This document shows positions 54,453-63,667 of a DNA stretch of 64,000 nucleotides, piece by piece (position 1 is the stretch's first letter; the number at the start of each line of letters is the position of its first letter). The notes under the pieces were generated by a model that worked only from the letters and a program-made list of their open reading frames with translations, had not been told where the DNA came from and made no database searches. Made by a program: the position numbers and the translations under genes. Source of the DNA: Streptomyces tsukubensis (GTDB lineage: Bacteria; Actinomycetota; Actinomycetes; Streptomycetales; Streptomycetaceae); NCBI RefSeq assembly GCF_009296025.1, contig NZ_CP045178.1, positions 3,348,001 through 3,412,000 of the forward strand. Reading direction: 5' to 3'.

Positions 54453-55556
54453 ATGAATCTCTCGATGGCCAGCCGCATCCCGCTGGTCCGCCGTCACAAG
54501 GCGCCGGCGTTACCGCTGGACCAACGCATTACCCACCTCACCGGGCTGGCTGTCGAGCTCTCCGGTGCGAGCCATCACGATCTCGTGGCTCGCGCCAGCG
54601 GGGTCCTCAATTACGCCGCTCTGGTCGCCTCCGATGTCGGGATACCTGACCTGGCAGCCGACCTGTGTTGGAGGCAGCACCAGGTATTCGCCGGTGCTGG
54701 AACCCTCACGGAGGACATCGCCGTGATGTCACTCATGCCCCTGATCAACATCTCTCGGCTGCTGACCCGCGAAGGTGACGGCGAAGCCGCCTACGACGTA
54801 CTCACGCGCTTGTATCGCGCAGCCCTGAAGCGCGGCCCTGTCGAGATTCGTGGGAACACCGTCGATCTTTCGGTGCTGACCGCCACGGATGCGGACCATC
54901 GGAAGGTCTGCCAGGAACTGTGGGTAACCGTACTCGTCGACGGCGCCAGGGCACTCGCGCGGATCGGGCGCTGGACCGGTGCCGCCGAAGCTATGACAGC
55001 ACATCGTGGCATCGGCAATCGTCTCCTGGACGGACGCCAAATCATGATTATGTCGCTGCTGGAACGCGGCCTCTACCAGCAGGCACGCGACACGATCGAG
55101 TCCAGCGTCTTGACCGAACCGTGGGAAAACACCGTTGCGGCCCTTCTTCACGTCTGCTGTCGGCCCCCGGGCTCGCGCACACCGCAGTCCGAGCTGGACC
55201 ATGCTCTGCAAGAGGCAACAGCACTGCTCGCCCCGCCCGACGCTTCGACCGTGGTGTTCCAGGCCCGCGTGGGATTGACCGCGCTTGAGCTGGTCCCCGA
55301 CCACACCGCCCGCCCGGTCGTCCCTCTGCGGGAGGCCATCGCCAATATGGCCAGTCGCGACGCATACGCTGCCCGCGAAGTGCTGAACCACCCCGTGCTG
55401 TCCCCCCGCCTGGCCTGTGAGCAGAGAAAGGCACTCACTGCCGTGATCAGCGCTTCAGGACTCGGCGCGGGGGAACTTCCGCAGGCCCATATGAACGCCC
55501 TCACTGAGTCCGTGGAAAAAGCCGAAGCCGCGCTGGGCAGACTCCTGTACACATAG
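54453..55556 (+). CDS. helical protein of the FxLD locus, unknown function
   Basis: This 367-residue, nearly all-helical protein (LVARASGVLNYAALVASDVGIPDLAADLCWRQHQVFAG; AYDVLTRLYRAALK; ARALARIGRWTGAAEAMTAH) looks TPR-like. It starts 4 bp after the methyltransferase stop with AAGGG upstream, so it is in the operon. Codon 20 is TTA. I recall similar proteins near FxLD and other Streptomyces RiPP clusters but no assigned function. Confidence 0.75.
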   Translation: MNLSMASRIPLVRRHKAPALPLDQRITHLTGLAVELSGASHHDLVARASGVLNYAALVASDVGIPDLAADLCWRQHQVFAGAGTLTEDIAVMSLMPLINISRLLTREGDGEAAYDVLTRLYRAALKRGPVEIRGNTVDLSVLTATDADHRKVCQELWVTVLVDGARALARIGRWTGAAEAMTAHRGIGNRLLDGRQIMIMSLLERGLYQQARDTIESSVLTEPWENTVAALLHVCCRPPGSRTPQSELDHALQEATALLAPPDASTVVFQARVGLTALELVPDHTARPVVPLREAIANMASRDAYAAREVLNHPVLSPRLACEQRKALTAVISASGLGAGELPQAHMNALTESVEKAEAALGRLLYT

Positions 55557-55650
55557 ATCGTCCGGCGGGCAACACCGGGGCCGGGCGCACGGGATCGCAT
55601 CCCGGTCCCATCCGTCTACCTCGCCGGGGCACCGAGCACCGGTCCCCCGC

Positions 55651-56658
55651 TCAACCCCTTTGCCGCCCCGCGTCAACCACCGCAACCACCTCGATCACCC
55701 CGGGCTCCTCGGCCGTATCACCCGCACCACCCCCGTCACCCACCTCGGTCCCCTCCCCCTCCTCCCCCGTCCCACGCCCCGTGAGCGCCGCCAAACTGCC
55801 GCGTACGTGGTCCAAGCGGGCGCGTAGTTCTTCGCGGGACTCCTCGTGGTCGCGCAGTACGCGGTCCGTCTCGCGGATCACGCGTTCCTCGCGCGACCGC
55901 GCCTCCGCGAGCGCCTCCACGCCCCTCGCCCGCGCGTCCTCCTCGGTGTGGCGCGCCGTCTCCGCCGCCCGTGCCAGGTCGCGTTCGACGGCGGCGAGTC
56001 CCTCCTCCGCCGCGTTCAACCGGTCCGACCAGTACGCGTCGGCTCCCGCCTCACGCTCCGCGAGTTCCCCCTCCGCCGCCTCCCAGCGGTCCGCCTGCTC
56101 CTTCTCCTGGGCCGCGAGCAGCGCCTCGCACCGCTGCCTGGTGTCACGGAGCACCGCGAGGGATTCGCCGCGCCACTCCTTGACATCGCGCCTGGCCGCT
56201 TTCCTGATCTCGTCGGCCGCCGCACGGGCCGCCGCGTCCCGCTCGTCCGCCCACCCGCCCGCCTCCGCGAGGACCGCCCCGGCGTGGGCGCGCGCCCGCT
56301 CCCCCGTATCGGCGGCGTCCCGCCCTGCCGCGTCGACCACCGACGCCCCCGCCACCCGCGCCGCTTCCCAGAGGGCCGCCGCCTCCTCCTCACCGAGGGC
56401 GAGTATCCGCACCGCGCGCTCACCGAGGGCCTCGTACGTCTGGGGCGCGAGCTTCGCGACGACGTCCCGCAGCCGGTCCGCCTCGCCCCGCATCTCCTTG
56501 GCCAGTACGGTCAGCCGCGCCGCGCGCTCCCACGCCGCGTCGCGGGAACCGGACAGCTCCGACACGTACGGGTCGACCTGACCGGGGCGGTAGCCACGGC
56601 TCCGTACGGACGGAGGTACGGGAGCGAAGCCGTGAGGCGATGCCGACACACTGCTCAT
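55651..56658 (-). CDS. DivIVA-like coiled-coil protein
   Basis: This 335-residue protein begins with a DivIVA-like head (PVPPSVRSRGYRPGQVDPYVSELSGSRD) and continues as about 250 residues of Ala/Glu/Arg-rich coiled coil, ending in an acidic Gly-rich tail. Proteins of this shape, often annotated as cellulose-binding in Streptomyces, scaffold the cell pole or cell wall assembly. It is transcribed leftward after a 94-bp gap from the lanthipeptide operon and stands alone. Confidence 0.8.
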   Translation of the reverse strand: MSSVSASPHGFAPVPPSVRSRGYRPGQVDPYVSELSGSRDAAWERAARLTVLAKEMRGEADRLRDVVAKLAPQTYEALGERAVRILALGEEEAAALWEAARVAGASVVDAAGRDAADTGERARAHAGAVLAEAGGWADERDAAARAAADEIRKAARRDVKEWRGESLAVLRDTRQRCEALLAAQEKEQADRWEAAEGELAEREAGADAYWSDRLNAAEEGLAAVERDLARAAETARHTEEDARARGVEALAEARSREERVIRETDRVLRDHEESREELRARLDHVRGSLAALTGRGTGEEGEGTEVGDGGGAGDTAEEPGVIEVVAVVDAGRQRG

Positions 56659-56782
56659 CCTTGAATCCCCTCTACGACTACGACTACGACCCCGTGGGCT
56701 ACGCGACCGGCGCACATCCTGATGGATCAAGCCGAACTGCCCATACCGCGACACTCCACCCATCTCCGTCCCCAAGGATGCG

Positions 56783-58003
56783 TCAATTGGTGCCGGAAGT
56801 CGGAATCGGGGTGTCCTCGCGCAGCGCCCCGAAGAGGTCGTCGGCCTTCGACGTGTCCCACTCGACAACATCTCCGACACCGCTGATCTGCGGTTCCGCC
56901 GCGATCGGGACAGTCGTGGTCGCACCGTCGCCGTCAGAAAGTTTCTTCATCTCACGGCCGAGACCGACGAGCGTCCCCGTGCCGGTGCCCTTGTCGACGG
57001 TGAGCGCGTCCAGCGAGGTACGCAGAAACGGGATCTGCTTCCAGGGGTTCAGCACCACCGGCGCGGAGAACGCCTTGTCCGCGACGGCGCTCACCAACTG
57101 GCGCTGCCGTTTGACCCGTCCGAGATCGCCCTGCGGGTCCGTATATCTGGCCCGTACGTACGCGAGGGCCTGGACACCGTCCATCTGCCGGCAGCCCGCC
57201 GCGAAATCCGCCCCGGAGTGCTTGTCGTGCAGCCCGCCCTTGGGGACGCAGATCCGGACACCACCGAGGGCGTCCACCACGTCGACGAAGCCGAGGAAAT
57301 CGACCTCGGCGTAGTGGTCGAGCCGTAGCCCCGTGGCCTGCTCCACGGTCCTGGTCAGCAGTTTCGCGCCACCGAGCGCATAGGCGGCGTTGATCTTGTT
57401 GTGGCCGTGGCCCGGGATCTCCACATAGCTGTCGCGCGGGATCGACACCAGGTAAGGACCCGAGTCGCCGTAGTGCACGATCATCAGCGTGTCGGTGTTC
57501 AGCCCCTGGCCACCGCCGACGTGCAGCTTTCGCCGCTGCTCCGCGGTGAGATCGGAGCGGCTGTCGGAACCGATCAACAGCCAGTCGGTACCCTTCCCCG
57601 CCTTCGCCCTGCCGTCGCCGCTGAACGCCTCCGTGGTGCGCAGCCGTCCTCCGGCCCAGAAGTAGACGAAGGCTCCGTAGCCGGCGACCAGCACCACCAC
57701 GATCAGGACCGCCAGGGCCAGCCACCGGAGCCAACGTCGCTTTCCGCCTCGGCGCCCGCGCGGTCGGCGGGGGCTCGGCTCCGCGCCCGGACCCTCACCC
57801 GGCCACTCGGGACCACCGGAACCCGAGCCGGGGCCGCCCGAACCCGATCCGGGACCGCCGGAACCCGAGCCGGGACCGCCGGAACCCGAGCCGGGACCGC
57901 CGGAGCCGGGACCACTCGGCCCGGAACCTGACCCTGACCCGGACCCGCCAGGGCCCCATCCCTGCGGCGGACCCGAGAAGGCATTCGTACGAGGCGTACC
58001 CAT
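56783..58003 (-). CDS. LytR-CpsA-Psr (LCP) family cell-wall ligase
   Basis: This 406-residue protein has a Gly/Ser/Pro-rich cytoplasmic N-terminus containing three to four GPGSGSG heptads, a basic stretch, one transmembrane helix (LALAVLIVVVLVAGYGAFVYF) and an external LCP domain: TDWLLIGSDSRSD, LNTDTLMIVHYGD, LVSIPRDSYVEIPGHGHNKINAAYALGG, DFLGFVDVVDALGGV and RQRQLVSAVADK. The conserved Arg and Asp residues bind polyprenyl pyrophosphate; the family attaches teichoic acids or glycans to peptidoglycan. Confidence 0.92.
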   Translation of the reverse strand: MGTPRTNAFSGPPQGWGPGGSGSGSGSGPSGPGSGGPGSGSGGPGSGSGGPGSGSGGPGSGSGGPEWPGEGPGAEPSPRRPRGRRGGKRRWLRWLALAVLIVVVLVAGYGAFVYFWAGGRLRTTEAFSGDGRAKAGKGTDWLLIGSDSRSDLTAEQRRKLHVGGGQGLNTDTLMIVHYGDSGPYLVSIPRDSYVEIPGHGHNKINAAYALGGAKLLTRTVEQATGLRLDHYAEVDFLGFVDVVDALGGVRICVPKGGLHDKHSGADFAAGCRQMDGVQALAYVRARYTDPQGDLGRVKRQRQLVSAVADKAFSAPVVLNPWKQIPFLRTSLDALTVDKGTGTGTLVGLGREMKKLSDGDGATTTVPIAAEPQISGVGDVVEWDTSKADDLFGALREDTPIPTSGTN

Positions 58004-58118
58004 GGCTGCATGATCGGTGCGGCCAGGCCCAGGACAGGAGCGCCCCACCCGTCCCCCGGGCCGCGCGCCCCGTACGGCCTACGCTCCCGAGCCACCGGAC
58101 CCGCGAAGGACGCGCAAC

Positions 58119-58178
58119 CGGACGTGCCACCGGACGCGCCACCGGACGTGCCACCGGACGTGCCACCGGACGTGCCAC
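58119..58178. repeat. 12-bp tandem repeat, about five copies
   Basis: Five copies of gtgccaccggac (one with a substitution) lie between the LCP gene start and the large SUKH gene stop. Confidence 0.9.
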
Positions 58179-58233
58179 TCCGGCAGAGAACGGGAACGGA
58201 TCGAGAACGGGAACTGAACGGGCACGGGACCCC

Positions 58234-61200
58234 TTAAAGCAGGCCGTCCCACATCTGTTCCAGCAGCACCGACCACCAGCTCTCCGGCGAGGCCAGCGCC
58301 GCCTGGTCGAGCGAGGCGAGCTGCGCCTGGAAGTCCACGGTCCACCTGCCCGCCTGCTCCTGGTTCAGCCCGAACCGCAGCCGCCACATCCGCCCCAGCA
58401 GCGCCAGACACCGTACGAACTCGGGCAGCCCCGTGTTCACGAACTGCGGCGCCACCGGCGCACCACCAGGACCGGCCTCCACCGGAACCGCCACTATGTT
58501 CGCCGTGCCGTACTGCACACAGACAGCCCGGCCGAAGTCGCTGCCCATCACGAGATACGAGCCCGCGTCGGCAGCCGGCTGTATCCCGCGCTCCTGTGCC
58601 AACTCGGCGAGCGTCGGCACCGGACGCCCCGGCTGGGCCTGCGCCCAGAAGAACGGCCCGATCTCGTACGGAAGCCCCGCGGTGACCAACGTGCTCGCCA
58701 CCATCTCCGGCACACCCTGCCTGGACACCGCCCCAGGCTCGAACCGGAACACACCGGGCCCGAAAGCCCCCGCCAGCTCCTGCGCGACCGCCTCAGGAGG
58801 AACCATCGGCGCGGGCTGGACCTGCGGCAACGGCGCCCGCACCGGGGCGTGCCGCGCGGGACCGTCCGCCACCTGGTGCAACTCCCCCTGATGGGCGAGC
58901 AACTCCCGCATGCCCTGCTGGCGGCTGGCCTGATCCCTGCCGTACGGCGCGATCGACGTGATCCGCGCCTGCGGCCAGGTCTCCCTGATCATCCGCGCGC
59001 AGTACGCCCCCGGCAGCTCGCACGACTCAAGCTCCGTGTGCAGTTCGAGCACCTGCTGCGGAGGCACGTTCATCGCCCGCAACTCGTGCAGCATCTGCCA
59101 CTCCGGATGCGGGGTACCCGGCGCGGAACGCCGAATGAGCTGCTGCTCGGAACCGTCCTGCGCCCGGTAGCGCAGCACCACCTGATAGCCGGGCCCCACC
59201 GTCGGCACCCCCGCGGGCGGCTGCGGATACCCGTACGCGCCAGGAGGCACCGCACCACCCTGCTGCGGCGGGGGCGGCATCCCCGGCCCGTGCGGCGGCG
59301 TACCCGCACCCGTACCGGGAGGCGGAGCCATCGGCGGCGCGCCCATCCCCATGCTCGCGCCCTGCGGGGGCGGCGGCCCCACGACCGGCGGACCCGAGGG
59401 CGGCGGCGGACCTGCGACCGGAGGCCCGGACGGCGGCGGAGGCCCACCGGCAGGAGGACCTGACGGCGCAGGACCTGACGGCGCAGGACCCGACGGCGCA
59501 GGACCCGACGGCGGGGGCCCGGGATGCGGGACCTGACCGGGACCGGCCAGCATCGTCGCCGCGTGGTGCGCGTCAGCCGGGGGCGTACCGCCGGGAGGTG
59601 TACCCCCCTGAGACCCGCCCGGCGCTCCCGGCGGACCCGGCGGACCCGGCACGCCCGGCGGAGCCGGAGGCTGCGGCGCGGAGGGAGTACGGCCACCCTG
59701 GCCAGGGCCCTGACCCGGCCCCGGCCCCGGCCCCTGACCCGGCCCCGGCCCCTGGACGGGCGGGGCGAACACCGTGGCCGCGTGATGAACCCCGCCACCC
59801 GACGACTCCGGCCCACGCGCACCGGCACCGGCACCGGCACCCACATCGGTCCCCGCACCCGGCCCCGAGGGACCGGTCGGAGCGGAGGGCCCGGAGGGCG
59901 CGCCAGGAGACGGCGACCCCTCAGGCCCGAGCTGGGAGACCAACTGCGTCGGGACGTACCCGGAGCCCGCAGAACCCGGCGAGCCGGGCGAACCCGGCGC
60001 CCCCGGAAAGCCCGGAGCGTCGGGCGCGGCGGACGGCGGCAACGGACCACCACCTGGGCGTACACCACCTGGGCGCACACCCGGAGTACCGGGCGCCCCC
60101 GGCGGCGGAGGCACCGCACGCTCCGCCCGCTTCGACGGCGGCTGCGCCTTACGGGTCGCGGCCTCCGCGATGTCCTCAGCACCCGTCGACATCCCGCCAG
60201 CACCCGGCGACATCCCGCTCCCGCGCTGCTCATCGCCGGGGCCGCCGGCAGCCGCGTAATCGGGGTAGTCGGCGGGGGCGGGCTGGTGGGGCCGGCCCGG
60301 GGCGGGCGGATTCGGCGCTGCGGGCCGACCCGGCTGCCCCGGCTGCCCCGGCTGCCCCGGCTGCCCCGGCTGCCCCGGCTGAGCGAAGTGGGCGGGCCCG
60401 CCTTGATGGCTCTGCGGGGACGGCTGACCCTGATGACTCTGCGGGACAGGCCGGCCTCGCGTCCCGGGAACAGGCTGTCCGGGCTGAGGGAACGGGCCCG
60501 GCCCGCCCTGCTGTCCCTGCTGGTCCGGTCGGCTCTGCTGCCCCAGCCGCTCCGGCTGCCCCAGCCGCTCCGGCTGCTCCGCCTCCGGCGCCTCCGGAGC
60601 CATCGCCACCGGAGGAAGCCTGCGTCCGTCCGGCATCACCGGAGCCGCCTCAGGACCCGAATCCGGCGCCACCCCTGGCGCCCTCGTACCCGGCACGGCC
60701 AGCGGCGGGGCGAACACCGTCGCGGGCGGCTGCACCGACAAATCGTCCGAGCCCGCGTTCGTGTCGGTCCCCGCCCAAGGCGTGGCCGGCACACCGTCGT
60801 CCGCGGTCGGCTCGTACGCGCCCCCAGCGGACCCTTCGGCGGCGGGCCAGGCCGTACCACCACCCGAGGCCGCCGACGCGCCCGCCGGGACAGGCCCCGA
60901 CGGCACGGACCCCGGCGGCCCGGCACCCGGCGGCACAGACCCGGACGCCCCGGACCCCGACGGCGCGGAACCGACGGAACCCGAGTCACCGGGACCCGCA
61001 CCCGCGAAACCACCACCACCCGCCTCACCACGCGCACCCGCCCGCTGATCCGGAATGCCCAGCTTGTCCGCGGCCTCCTGCAACCACTCAGGAGGAGTCA
61101 GCAGGAAAGACGTCTGATTCAGATCGATACGAGCGGGCTGCTCCACCCGCGCGGCGGGCGCGTCGACAGCCCCGTACTCCTCCTCGTACCGCCGGATCAC

Positions 61201-61425
61201 CTCACCCACGGGCAACCCCGGCCACAGTGAGGCCTCACCACTGTCCCTGGCGATCACCAGCCGCTGCCTGCCGCCGTCCGAGACAGGACCACCCTCGCGG
61301 TCCTCGGCCCACACCACGAACCCCAGTCCGAACTCCCGCACCAGCACCTGCCGGTGCTGATAGCCGGGCAACTCGCCGTTGATCCACTCCTCGGCGCGCT
61401 CCTGCGCCTGCGCGAACGTCACCAT
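58234..61425 (-). CDS. Imm35/YrhB, deaminase-like and SUKH-4 fusion protein
   Basis: This 1063-residue protein begins with a YrhB/Imm35-like domain (TFAQAQERAEEWINGELPGYQHRQ, GLGFVVWAED), then about 600 residues of Pro/Gly/Ser/Gln repeats. A deaminase-like segment follows (VVLRYRAQDGSEQQLIRRS, LHTELESCELPGAYCARMI, where HTE and PGxYC imitate HAE and PCxxC), and finally a SUKH-4-like domain (YLVMGSDFGRAVCVQYG, PQFVNTGLPEFVRCLALLGRMW). It starts 5 bp after the upstream SUKH gene, so the two form an operon. I infer an immunity or toxin-regulating role. Confidence 0.8.
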   Translation of the reverse strand: MVTFAQAQERAEEWINGELPGYQHRQVLVREFGLGFVVWAEDREGGPVSDGGRQRLVIARDSGEASLWPGLPVGEVIRRYEEEYGAVDAPAARVEQPARIDLNQTSFLLTPPEWLQEAADKLGIPDQRAGARGEAGGGGFAGAGPGDSGSVGSAPSGSGASGSVPPGAGPPGSVPSGPVPAGASAASGGGTAWPAAEGSAGGAYEPTADDGVPATPWAGTDTNAGSDDLSVQPPATVFAPPLAVPGTRAPGVAPDSGPEAAPVMPDGRRLPPVAMAPEAPEAEQPERLGQPERLGQQSRPDQQGQQGGPGPFPQPGQPVPGTRGRPVPQSHQGQPSPQSHQGGPAHFAQPGQPGQPGQPGQPGQPGRPAAPNPPAPGRPHQPAPADYPDYAAAGGPGDEQRGSGMSPGAGGMSTGAEDIAEAATRKAQPPSKRAERAVPPPPGAPGTPGVRPGGVRPGGGPLPPSAAPDAPGFPGAPGSPGSPGSAGSGYVPTQLVSQLGPEGSPSPGAPSGPSAPTGPSGPGAGTDVGAGAGAGARGPESSGGGVHHAATVFAPPVQGPGPGQGPGPGPGQGPGQGGRTPSAPQPPAPPGVPGPPGPPGAPGGSQGGTPPGGTPPADAHHAATMLAGPGQVPHPGPPPSGPAPSGPAPSGPAPSGPPAGGPPPPSGPPVAGPPPPSGPPVVGPPPPQGASMGMGAPPMAPPPGTGAGTPPHGPGMPPPPQQGGAVPPGAYGYPQPPAGVPTVGPGYQVVLRYRAQDGSEQQLIRRSAPGTPHPEWQMLHELRAMNVPPQQVLELHTELESCELPGAYCARMIRETWPQARITSIAPYGRDQASRQQGMRELLAHQGELHQVADGPARHAPVRAPLPQVQPAPMVPPEAVAQELAGAFGPGVFRFEPGAVSRQGVPEMVASTLVTAGLPYEIGPFFWAQAQPGRPVPTLAELAQERGIQPAADAGSYLVMGSDFGRAVCVQYGTANIVAVPVEAGPGGAPVAPQFVNTGLPEFVRCLALLGRMWRLRFGLNQEQAGRWTVDFQAQLASLDQAALASPESWWSVLLEQMWDGLL

Positions 61426-61430
61426 CCCGC

Positions 61431-62441
61431 TCACACCCCCACCGGGACGGCACGCGCGAAGCCACCGTCCACCATCAGATTCGCCACGGTCTCCAACTCG
61501 GGCGGACTGCCCGCCAGCCGTTCGAGGAAGACGTCGAAATCGGAACCGCACGGCAACAGCAGCCGCTCCACCCGCTCCGTCACCGGCAGCCCGTCCCTGT
61601 CCCGCGCGTCGTCGTACGCGCAGAACCACACCGAGCCCACCGCGTGACCACGGACCTTCACAGCCAGCAGACCGCCCTGGACGAAACCGACCCCGAGGAA
61701 GTCCTTGGTCACATGGTCCCGCAGACACTTGTTGACGTACACCAGGTCATTGACGTCCGCCTGATCCCGCACCGTGAAGAACGGCTGGTCCACCAGCAGC
61801 CCCAGCTCCGCGTCGAGCGCGGTACCCACGGGCGCACAGCCACCCGCCGCCTTCAGGAACGACCTGTAGGCACCGGGAAGCCGGTAGCCCAGATCCTCCT
61901 CCACGCCCGCGACCTGCTGCTCAGTGACCGCGACCGAACCCTTCGGCAGCCCGAAATGCACCGGACGCGTCTCCTGCAACGGCCGCGTACCACGCTTTCC
62001 CTGGTCCACCGCTGCCGTCGCCAGACCACCGTGATGGCGCAGCAACGCCTTCACCTCGACCGGCACCAACTCAAGACGGCGGCCCTCCGCCACGTGATGC
62101 CACGTCCAGCCGTGCGGAGTGGCCACCGGAGCGATCGTGTCCCACAACTCGTGGCCGGCGGCAGCCTGCGCCGCGTTGGCGGACACATAATCCGTCAACC
62201 GCAACTCATCCACCCCGAACCCCGCGGGCGGCTCGGCGATCTCGGCCGCGGCGCGCGCGTACGCCGAGAAATCCGGGAAACCACGCCCGTCCACCCGCAC
62301 CCCACCCGGATGGCGCGCGGCACGAACCGGGTCGGGGAAACGCACGAGCTGACCGGCATAGGCCGCGTTGGGCGGCGCGGCACGTCCCCCGGCCTGGGAT
62401 CCCGGAGGCGGCGCCCCCTGCCCGAGCCGACCTGTCGTCAT
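61431..62441 (-). CDS. SMI1/KNR4 (SUKH) family protein
   Basis: This 336-residue protein has a SUKH domain in its second half (VAVTEQQVAGVEEDLGYRLPGAYRSFLKAAGGCAPVG, then FLGVGFVQGGLLAVKVRGHAVGSVWFCAYDDARD). The N-terminal half (PDFSAYARAAAEIAEPPAGFGVDELRLTDYV, WDTIAPVATPHGWTWHHVAEGRRLELVPVEVKALLRHHGG) resembles the HNH/toxin-binding part of large SUKH immunity proteins. It is divergent from the deaminase gene, a typical pairing of toxin and immunity. Confidence 0.82.
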   Translation of the reverse strand: MTTGRLGQGAPPPGSQAGGRAAPPNAAYAGQLVRFPDPVRAARHPGGVRVDGRGFPDFSAYARAAAEIAEPPAGFGVDELRLTDYVSANAAQAAAGHELWDTIAPVATPHGWTWHHVAEGRRLELVPVEVKALLRHHGGLATAAVDQGKRGTRPLQETRPVHFGLPKGSVAVTEQQVAGVEEDLGYRLPGAYRSFLKAAGGCAPVGTALDAELGLLVDQPFFTVRDQADVNDLVYVNKCLRDHVTKDFLGVGFVQGGLLAVKVRGHAVGSVWFCAYDDARDRDGLPVTERVERLLLPCGSDFDVFLERLAGSPPELETVANLMVDGGFARAVPVGV

Positions 62442-62670
62442 GGCGGTTGCCCCCTGCACCTTGCTACCTACGGAGGATGGCGGATGGCGACAGCCTAAGC
62501 GGTCACGCAACGGGGGTCACCGGCCCTTCCCCATCCGTGACCAGCCGACACCCGCCAGTGACCATGGAAGGCTGTACGCGCCGAGACACAGCCCCAGCTA
62601 CCGCTTCAGGGGCGCTATTTGGCAGGCTGTCACCGCAACTCGGGGGATTGCACGGAGGGGAAGCACCACC

Positions 62671-63648
62671 ATGCACACCGCACAAACCGGTACAACAACC
62701 GGCAACTCGGCAGGTACGGCGGGTATGGCAGCAGCCAAGGCCACCACCGCGACCGCTACCACCGGCCCCACGGCCGGCACCGCCACCGGCACGTCCGGCC
62801 ACCCGTCCACGAGGACACCGGCCGAGACGGAGTTCGGCGCGCCCGCCGACCCGCGCTCCACACCCCACGCCACGCCCCACCCGCGCACGCCCGGCGCAGC
62901 CGCACAGCCGACCGAGGAACCGGCCACGACCGGCGACGGGCAGGGAGCCACCACGGGCCACCGGCCCACCGCCGACCCGCGCACCGGCCCCACCGCACCC
63001 TCCTGGGCCCGCGCCGACACGCCGGAACCCCGCACGGAGAACCAGGCCGCCGCCACCCCCACGGCACCGTCCTGGGCCCGCGCCGACACGCCCGACCCGC
63101 AAACAGAAACCACGGCCGCCGCCCCGGCCACCACCACGCTCACCGCTCCCGCCCGACTCCCCGACGACGACCCGCGCGTCGACTGGAGCAGCGACAGCAG
63201 CAAACCCCCCACACTCCGCCACCGCCGCGACGGCATCCTCCCCACCGTCGCCGCCGCACTCTCCGTACGCGGCACCACACTCACCTGCACCGCGGGCCGC
63301 GCCGACCAGCGCCCACAGCTCCACCCGCTCGTCCAGGACTTCCTCGACACCCTCACCAGCGGACAGCGCGAACGATTCACGGGACGCTGCGCGGAAGCAC
63401 TCCTCATCTCCCGCAGAATCACCGCCGCCGACGCCGCACGCGCCACCAAATCCAAACGCGCCGCACGCAAACCCATGACCGCGGGTGAAGCGCGCAAAGC
63501 GCTCAAACACGCCAAACTCACCACCCGTCACATCCGCGAGGACGGCGACCCCCTCCACGGCGGCTTCGCACCGCCCTGCCGCTCCTGCACCGCGCTCACC
63601 GCCCACTTCGGCGTACGCGTCATCGAACCGACCCCGCACGAGGACTGA
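62671..63648 (+). CDS. YwqJ-related putative deaminase
   Basis: This 325-residue protein has a Thr/Ala/Pro-rich first half and a C-terminal deaminase fold. Zinc and catalytic motifs are C240-A-E242 (GRCAEALLIS) and C303-x-x-C306 (PPCRSC), following the YwqJ arrangement. The helix KPMTAGEARKALKHAKLTTRHI lies between them. YwqJ-type domains are nucleic-acid deaminase toxins of polymorphic toxin systems. No signal peptide is visible. GGAGGGG precedes the ATG. SUKH genes flank it on both sides. Confidence 0.85.
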   Translation: MHTAQTGTTTGNSAGTAGMAAAKATTATATTGPTAGTATGTSGHPSTRTPAETEFGAPADPRSTPHATPHPRTPGAAAQPTEEPATTGDGQGATTGHRPTADPRTGPTAPSWARADTPEPRTENQAAATPTAPSWARADTPDPQTETTAAAPATTTLTAPARLPDDDPRVDWSSDSSKPPTLRHRRDGILPTVAAALSVRGTTLTCTAGRADQRPQLHPLVQDFLDTLTSGQRERFTGRCAEALLISRRITAADAARATKSKRAARKPMTAGEARKALKHAKLTTRHIREDGDPLHGGFAPPCRSCTALTAHFGVRVIEPTPHED

Positions 63649-63667
63649 GCGAGGCATCACCCAGCCC

